Shown in pieces: positions 35,928 through 40,185 of a DNA stretch of 40,185 nt; within the stretch, counting starts at the first letter, position 1; each line of letters opens with the position of its first letter. The notes below the pieces were generated by a model. It ran no database searches and had not been told where the DNA came from. It worked only from the letters and a program-made list of their open reading frames with translations. The stretch is from an uncultured Bacteroidales bacterium (lineage in GTDB: Bacteria; Bacteroidota; Bacteroidia; Bacteroidales; Muribaculaceae): the NCBI GenBank assembly GCA_947072905.1, contig CAMTKF010000022.1, positions 1 through 40,185 on the forward strand. Direction: 5' to 3'. Position numbers and translations under genes: made by a program.

Positions 35928-36677
35928 ATGAAGGCCGGGAAAATTGCCATCATGTTGATATCCATCACAGCCATTGCAATAGCGGCTGTGATGGGGCAAC
36001 GTGTCCTGGCCTCGCATAAGGCTCATGTAGATGTGGACCGAAATGTATATCCAAGCCGTGGTATAGATATATCGGTACATAACGGAGAAATTGATTTTGA
36101 TAAAGTATCTGATTCGGGGATAGACTTCGTATATATCAAGGCCTCGGAAGGCGGCACATGGCGCGATTCGCGTTTTGAACAGAATTATGCGGCCGCGGTT
36201 GAAGCAGATATGCTAGTGGGAATCTATCACTTTTTCAGATTTGACGTTCCGGCTTGGAAGCAGAGCGTAAACGTGCTCAATGCCTTGGCAGGCCGGCATA
36301 TAGACTTGCCTATAGCGATAGATGTGGAAGAGTGGGGCAATCCCGCAGAGTATACTACCGAAGATATATGTGTAAATCTGCGTTCGCTGGTTGAGCTTCT
36401 GCGTCAGAACGGGCGCGAACCAATCATATATACCAACAAAAACGGATATTTCAGGTTTATACGCAACAAATTCGACGATGTGGGCTTGTGGATATGCTCA
36501 TTTACCACGCCGCCGATTATCGACCAGGAGAGATGGTTGCTGTGGCAACATTCACATCTCGGCCGAATAAACGGAATAAAGGGTAGTGTGGATCTGATAA
36601 CTTTCAATAATCCTATGCAGGGACAAATGTCGGAATGGCTCAACTCAAATCCGGCAATATCGAAACTCCGCAATTGA
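35928..36677 (+). CDS. GH25 muramidase (lysozyme) with N-terminal anchor
   Basis: A 249-residue protein. The first 22 residues are a signal anchor (IAIMLISITAIAIAAVMG). The GH25 catalytic domain follows: RGIDIS (44-49), VYIKASEGG (68-76), VGIYHFFRF (97-105), and LPIAIDVEEW (127-136), where D and E of IDVEEW form the active site. It cleaves the MurNAc-GlcNAc bond of peptidoglycan. It follows the C69 dipeptidase gene by 11 bases, so the pair may act together in cell-wall turnover or in digesting other bacteria. A bidirectional terminator follows. Confidence 0.88.
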   Translation: MKAGKIAIMLISITAIAIAAVMGQRVLASHKAHVDVDRNVYPSRGIDISVHNGEIDFDKVSDSGIDFVYIKASEGGTWRDSRFEQNYAAAVEADMLVGIYHFFRFDVPAWKQSVNVLNALAGRHIDLPIAIDVEEWGNPAEYTTEDICVNLRSLVELLRQNGREPIIYTNKNGYFRFIRNKFDDVGLWICSFTTPPIIDQERWLLWQHSHLGRINGIKGSVDLITFNNPMQGQMSEWLNSNPAISKLRN

Positions 36678-36695
36678 TTGAGGCTTTACATATAG

Positions 36696-36737
36696 AGACC
36701 GCCTGATGAGATTACTGTCGTCAGGCGGTCTGTTTTT
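36696..36737. terminator. Bidirectional terminator after the GH25 gene
   Basis: AGACCGCCTGA (36696-36706) pairs with TCAGGCGGTCT (36721-36731), followed by GTTTTTA on the plus strand. The opposite strand ends the WYL-regulator transcript. Confidence 0.85.
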
Positions 36738-36738
36738 A

Positions 36739-37644
36739 TTATTCTTCTTTGTAAAGCTCATACATATCTGTAATCCATCCTCTCATGGACTTGCGCAGAC
36801 TGTCAGGCGATAATACCTCTATCATAGGGCCGCTGTGAAGTAGTTTCATGATGAAGTCGTAGGTGGGTGGTAGCGTCAGCTCGAAGTCGGCATACGTTCC
36901 GGTGTCCTCAATCAACCGCTGGCTGTGGTGCAGGGGCAGCGACTTAAGGTAGGGAGTGTGCTCTTTGTTGGCCCTGACTACAATTCTTTCACACTTGATG
37001 CTGTCGTCGATGACAATGCCGAAGTAAGCAGAGAAAAAGCTTGCGGCATCAAATCCCTTTGGAAGCTTGTAGCGCCGGTCGGTAATCTCTACTGTCTCTA
37101 TGCGGTCGAGCCCGTAAAGGCGTATTGTGTCCTGGCTGAGATTATGCCCGAGCAGATACCAGCGGTTTTCAAACAGCTTCACGCAATATGGCTCTACGGG
37201 TATGTTGTATGATCTTGAGTAGCGGAAAGCGCGGTAGACTATGTTGATTACCATGTTGTCTTTCATCGCTTCCAATATTGTGGTGAGATGATCTCTGCCC
37301 GACGGAATCCGGTCGACGAGTATGCGGTCTTTTAGCGAGAGGTTTTCGCCGATAAGGTTGCCTACTGCAAATGAATCGAGCATCCATTTCTTCAGCTCAT
37401 TTTCGTCGATATCTTCGGGATTTTCTATGTAATACAGATAGCCGCCCACACGCTGGCAGGATATGATGATGCCAAACTGAGAGAATATGCTGTCGCGCCA
37501 GCGGTTGAATGTGGCTCTGTGCAGGGGCTTGCAGTCGCTGAGGTCTTTGCAACGCTCCCATTTGTCAGATAAATCACGGTGAGAAATCTTGCCGGCACGT
37601 CTGATGGTATCTATCAGCCAGGTGTATTTTTGCAGTTGGGTCAT
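36739..37644 (-). CDS. WYL-domain transcriptional regulator
   Basis: A 301-residue protein. The N-terminal 60 residues form a winged-helix domain (YTWLIDTIRRAGKISHRDLSDKWE). The central WYL domain is marked by EPYCVKLFENRWYLLGHN near residues 155-172 and RLYGLDRIETVEIT. The C-terminal WCX-like part follows (ERIVVRANKEHTPYLKSLPLHHSQRLIE). WYL regulators sense a nucleotide or nucleic-acid-like ligand and often control anti-phage genes, DNA repair or CRISPR operons in other bacteria. It is divergent from an AAA+ ATPase gene across 202 bases that contain two related operator-like sites. Confidence 0.9.
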   Translation of the reverse strand: MTQLQKYTWLIDTIRRAGKISHRDLSDKWERCKDLSDCKPLHRATFNRWRDSIFSQFGIIISCQRVGGYLYYIENPEDIDENELKKWMLDSFAVGNLIGENLSLKDRILVDRIPSGRDHLTTILEAMKDNMVINIVYRAFRYSRSYNIPVEPYCVKLFENRWYLLGHNLSQDTIRLYGLDRIETVEITDRRYKLPKGFDAASFFSAYFGIVIDDSIKCERIVVRANKEHTPYLKSLPLHHSQRLIEDTGTYADFELTLPPTYDFIMKLLHSGPMIEVLSPDSLRKSMRGWITDMYELYKEE

Positions 37645-37702
37645 AACTATGGTATTTTAGGTGTAGGATGTTGTTGCGGAGTACGATGTACAAGCCAATC
37701 CG

Positions 37703-37737
37703 CAAAGATAATCAAAACATGGCGCATTTTGCGATAC
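37703..37737 (-). promoter_or_regulatory. Promoter and operator-like site of the WYL gene
   Basis: On the minus strand TATCTTTG (37703-37710) is the -7 box. About 14 bases upstream of it lies GTATCGCAAAATGCG (37723-37737), sharing GTATCGCAnnnTG with the site before the AAA+ gene. Confidence 0.55.
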
Positions 37738-37784
37738 TGATTGATTTTTTGAGAAAAATATGAGTTTTTTCAAAGTTTTTCAAC

Positions 37785-37821
37785 GTGTATCGCACATTGA
37801 TACACCACAGGACTAATTTTG
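37785..37821 (+). promoter_or_regulatory. Promoter and operator-like site of the AAA+ gene
   Basis: An exact inverted repeat GTGTATC (37785-37791) / GATACAC (37799-37805) with a seven-base spacer stands just before the -7 box TAATTTTG (37814-37821). It contains GTATCGCACATTG, the same motif as in the facing WYL promoter but in mirror orientation. Binding there would cover the -33 region. Confidence 0.6.
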
Positions 37822-37846
37822 CAGAGTTAATTTTAAATCCGCAGTT

Positions 37847-39538
37847 ATGAAAGAGCTATTCAACAAAGGCATGGAAGAAATCAGCAACAACCAAAAGGAC
37901 AAGGCTCTGAAATCAAAGCCTAAATCGGTACTTGAGGCCTTTGAGTACATAGTGGAACTTGCCGAAAATTCAAACCTTAGTGATGAATTTTTCAACCTGG
38001 CCGGCAAGCACATACGCTATGCCGCCCGTAAAATAATGCTCACACCCATGCAGACAGTGCTGCTGGCGCTGTTTGTAGACCGCAGCGAAGACCGCAGTAT
38101 TCGTCTGTCGGAGATAGCTAACTATGTGGGATGCAGGACTACCAGGATACTGCGTATATCTAAAGAAATAGACGTGCTTGAAGATAAGCACTACCTTATA
38201 GCGTGCCGCTGCCAGAAAGTGCTGGGATATCGTGTGCCCTCAGAGGTGTTGGCAGCTATAAAGGAAGACAAACCATACGTGTACGAGGGCGCCGTGGTTG
38301 ATTCTCTGCAATCTTTCTTCGACCACTTCGATGAGCAGATGAGCAGTAAAAAAGACTCGGAGCTTACACACGATAAATTGCTGAACATAACCCTCGACGC
38401 ACTTGAGTCTATCAAGGATACTGTCTTTGCCAAGACGCTCACCCGCTACCATCTTGGTGATGAAGACTTACTGCTGTTCATCTTTATGGCTCACCTGTTT
38501 GTTGAGGACTGCGATGACAATATAGGCTTTCACGACATTGAAGATATATACGACAATGATAAGGTGCCTTACTTGTGCAAGTGCATGCTAAGAACCAGAA
38601 GTTGCAACCTATTTAGCCATAACCTTATTGAAAATGTCAACGAAGATGGAATGGCTCGCAGCGATACCTTCAAACTCACCGACTTTGCAAAGAACGAATT
38701 GCTCGGCGAACTGAATCTGACCACAAACGCCTCGTCGCGCAGAGACCTGCTGAAACACGAATCATTCGCAGAAAAGAAGCTGATATACAACCAAAAAGAG
38801 GATGAGATGATCTCACAGCTACTGTCAATCATATCAGAAGACCGCTTCAAGGAAGTACAGCACAGGCTTGAAAATGCCGGTATGCGCAAGGGATTCTGCT
38901 GCCTGTTCTACGGCGCGCCCGGTACAGGCAAGACCGAAACAGTGTATCAGCTCGCACGCCTTACCGGACGCGATATAATGCGCGTTGATGTAGACAAAAT
39001 CAAGAGCTGCTGGGTAGGCGAGAGCGAGAAGAATATCAAATCAATCTTCGACCGCTATCGCAATATCTGCCGTTCGTCACCGCTTGCACCAATTCTGCTT
39101 TTCAACGAAGCCGACGCTGTGCTCGGAGTACGCATGGAATGCGCAGCAAAAGCCGTAGACAAAATGGAAAACTCAATACAAAACATTATACTACAGGAAA
39201 TGGAATCGCTGGAAGGAATAATGATTGCTACCACCAACCTGACATCCAACCTTGATAAAGCATTCGAGCGCCGATTCCTGTACAAAGTCCGCTACGAAAA
39301 GCCAACAACCCCTGCCCGCGCCCAAATCTGGAAAGCCATGCTGCCGGCACTGAGCGATAGCGATGCACAGCAACTCGCCGCAGAAACAGACCTGTCGGGT
39401 GGCGAAATCGAAAACATCGTGCGCAAACACTCGGTAGCAGCCATCCTTTCCGGCAACGAAACAATAGACCTTGCAACCCTCCGCAAACTATGCAAGACAG
39501 AGCGTCTGACCCCTGTCCGCACCCGAATAGGCTTTTAA
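37847..39538 (+). CDS. AAA+ ATPase with N-terminal winged-helix-like region
   Basis: A 563-residue protein. Residues 60-135 include a helix-turn-helix-like segment (SIRLSEIANYVGCRTTRILRISKEIDVLEDKHYLIAC). Residues 140-340 are a helical region of unknown fold. The AAA+ core holds Walker A GAPGTGKT (356-363), Walker B ILLFNEAD (416-423, Asn in the usual first Asp place), sensor 1 (IATTN) and arginine fingers (ERRF). Such ATPases remodel proteins or nucleic acids. There is no protease or nuclease domain and no membrane helix. Paired with a WYL regulator beside a tRNA gene, it suits a stress or defence role, though this is inference. The gene is not followed by a partner on this strand. Confidence 0.82.
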   Translation: MKELFNKGMEEISNNQKDKALKSKPKSVLEAFEYIVELAENSNLSDEFFNLAGKHIRYAARKIMLTPMQTVLLALFVDRSEDRSIRLSEIANYVGCRTTRILRISKEIDVLEDKHYLIACRCQKVLGYRVPSEVLAAIKEDKPYVYEGAVVDSLQSFFDHFDEQMSSKKDSELTHDKLLNITLDALESIKDTVFAKTLTRYHLGDEDLLLFIFMAHLFVEDCDDNIGFHDIEDIYDNDKVPYLCKCMLRTRSCNLFSHNLIENVNEDGMARSDTFKLTDFAKNELLGELNLTTNASSRRDLLKHESFAEKKLIYNQKEDEMISQLLSIISEDRFKEVQHRLENAGMRKGFCCLFYGAPGTGKTETVYQLARLTGRDIMRVDVDKIKSCWVGESEKNIKSIFDRYRNICRSSPLAPILLFNEADAVLGVRMECAAKAVDKMENSIQNIILQEMESLEGIMIATTNLTSNLDKAFERRFLYKVRYEKPTTPARAQIWKAMLPALSDSDAQQLAAETDLSGGEIENIVRKHSVAAILSGNETIDLATLRKLCKTERLTPVRTRIGF

Positions 39539-39657
39539 TTTCCAAAGCCGCAGAGTACAAAACGCACTCATTGACGCGGGAACCAAAATACGGATAAAAT
39601 GGATATTGCTAAAAATCAAGTAATTACGAAAAATTACATTAAAAAACCGCATAAAAA

Positions 39658-39689
39658 TTTGCAATATTCAAATAAAACCCGTAATTTTG
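39658..39689 (+). promoter_or_regulatory. Promoter of the tRNA gene
   Basis: TTTG (39658-39661), a 20-base gap, then TAATTTTG (39682-39689). The start falls near 39695, just before the tRNA 5' end. Confidence 0.75.
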
Positions 39690-39700
39690 TACCCGCAAAA

Positions 39701-39774
39701 GGTCCTATAGCTCAGTTGGTCAGAGCACCTGACTCATAATCAGGGAGTCCTTGGTTCAAGCCCAAGTGGGACCA
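39701..39774 (+). tRNA. tRNA with CAU anticodon (Met or Ile2)
   Basis: A complete cloverleaf: acceptor stem GGTCCTA with TGGGACC, D-arm TAGCTCAGTTGG, anticodon stem CCTGA/TCAGG with loop CTCATAA (anticodon CAT at 39735-39737), variable loop, T-arm CTTGG/CCAAG with loop TTCAAGC. The discriminator is A. A full CCA is not encoded. CAU serves either elongator Met or lysidine-modified Ile2; the first stem and loop do not settle it here. Confidence 0.93.
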
Positions 39775-39782
39775 CCTTAATG

Positions 39783-39824
39783 AAACTCCAATCATTTGTA
39801 AATCAAATGATTGGAGTTTTTGAT
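39783..39824 (+). terminator. Terminator after the tRNA
   Basis: AAACTCCAATCATTTG (39783-39798) pairs with CAAATGATTGGAGTTT (39804-39819) around a five-base loop, and T-rich sequence follows. Confidence 0.8.
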
Positions 39825-39830
39825 TTATAA

Positions 39831-40024
39831 TAATTGTCCACGGATTGTCCACCAAATTGATTTCTGACCACGCAGTGGACAAAAAATTTCCTTAAAAATT
39901 CTGAAAATAATTGATGCTGTCTCAAAAACGGGTATAATTTGATTGGTGACGAACAATAGTTGTGTAGTGAGCGTTTTGAATGTCGATGCTTATTTTGGCT
40001 CATTCACTCATCCAAGCCCATTAT
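39831..40024. other. Non-coding stretch after the tRNA
   Basis: No gene is supported. GTCCAC occurs twice (39837-39842 and 39848-39853), and its inverse GTGGAC once further on, a small inverted repeat set around 39836-39891. The last part before the next ATG shows no clear -7 box. Position directly 3' of a tRNA makes it a possible integration boundary. Confidence 0.35.
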
Positions 40025-40185
40025 ATGACTAAAGAGGAAAAGAACAAACTTACCCGTGATGCCCTCCGCCACTGGTATGAGAATCATCAGGAGGAATATT
40101 GCAATTTTACCGACCTTATGCACGACCGCAGAGGTATCGGTTTCGACCAAGTCTTCAAGACTGCCATTATGCTTGTGCCGAAATA
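40025..40185 (+). CDS. Start of an unknown protein (partial)
   Basis: ATG at 40025-40027 opens a frame that remains open to the window end (53 codons). The product is polar and helical: MTKEEKNKLTRDALRHWYENHQEEY, then CNFTDLMHDRRGIGFDQVFKTAIML. No family is recognised from this part. Its location after a tRNA suggests an accessory gene. Confidence 0.55.
   Translation, partial: MTKEEKNKLTRDALRHWYENHQEEYCNFTDLMHDRRGIGFDQVFKTAIMLVPK

Noticed and set aside
39115-39135. Asn in the Walker B of the AAA+ ATPase as a sign of inactivity
   Set aside because: The form LLFNEAD is common in this ATPase group in Bacteroidetes; the catalytic Glu is present.
39803-40003. A minus-strand frame of 66 codons after the tRNA
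   Set aside because: It overlaps the tRNA terminator and repeats; the product has no recognisable pattern.

Overview
The window reads as chromosomal DNA from a gut-type Bacteroidales bacterium (Muribaculaceae/Bacteroides relatives; this is inference from gene families, since no rRNA gene is present). The evidence is a short primary sigma factor of the Bacteroidetes type, about fifteen promoters with the Bacteroidetes -7 box TAnnTTTG (often with TTTG or TTG about 19 bases upstream), almost no Shine-Dalgarno sequences, a FeoA-FeoB fusion, the RprX/RprY two-component pair, a PepSY-like lipoprotein and a glutaminase-family protein of Bacteroides type.

Layout. 1-5.6 kb is accessory: the tail of a membrane protein, an orphan RelB-like antitoxin, a frameshifted TlpA-like thioredoxin, a free-standing structured RNA of about 214 nt with its own promoter and terminator, two secreted retropepsin-like proteins, a very A+T-rich three-gene cassette of unknown function, and an Asp-rich protein. 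5.7-9.3 kb: rpoD, then a NatA/NatB-type ABC exporter operon ending in a DUF2007 protein. 9.4-11.8 kb: a two-helix membrane protein, a second small RNA candidate and a solo histidine kinase. 11.9-15.1 kb: queA, a glutaminase-fold protein lacking the catalytic Ser and Lys, a lipoprotein gene cut by an in-frame amber codon, and a palindromic REP-like element. 15.1-21.2 kb is conserved core: thrS-infC-rpmI-rplT and rsfS-ftsH, all on the minus strand. 21.3-27.4 kb: a LolC/E-like permease, feoAB and rprXY. 27.7-32.3 kb: a CBM9-like protein, groSL, then rpsU-xerC-hpf. 32.4-36.7 kb: an M50-like membrane metalloprotease coupled to a nitroreductase, a C69 dipeptidase and a GH25 muramidase. 36.7-39.5 kb: a WYL regulator and an AAA+ ATPase, divergent, sharing a repeated operator-like motif. 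The end holds a CAU-anticodon tRNA and the start of an unknown gene.

How the parts work together. The core genes cover transcription (rpoD), translation (thrS, infC, rplT, rpmI, rpsU, hpf, rsfS, queA), protein quality control (groSL, ftsH) and iron uptake (feoAB). Secreted or envelope peptidases recur through the accessory parts (retropepsins, M50, C69, GH25). The best candidates for undescribed biology are the WYL/AAA pair with matched operators, the two promoter-plus-terminator small RNAs, the residue-stripped glutaminase, the A+T-rich cassette and the amber-interrupted lipoprotein. No CRISPR array, insertion sequence or rRNA was seen.
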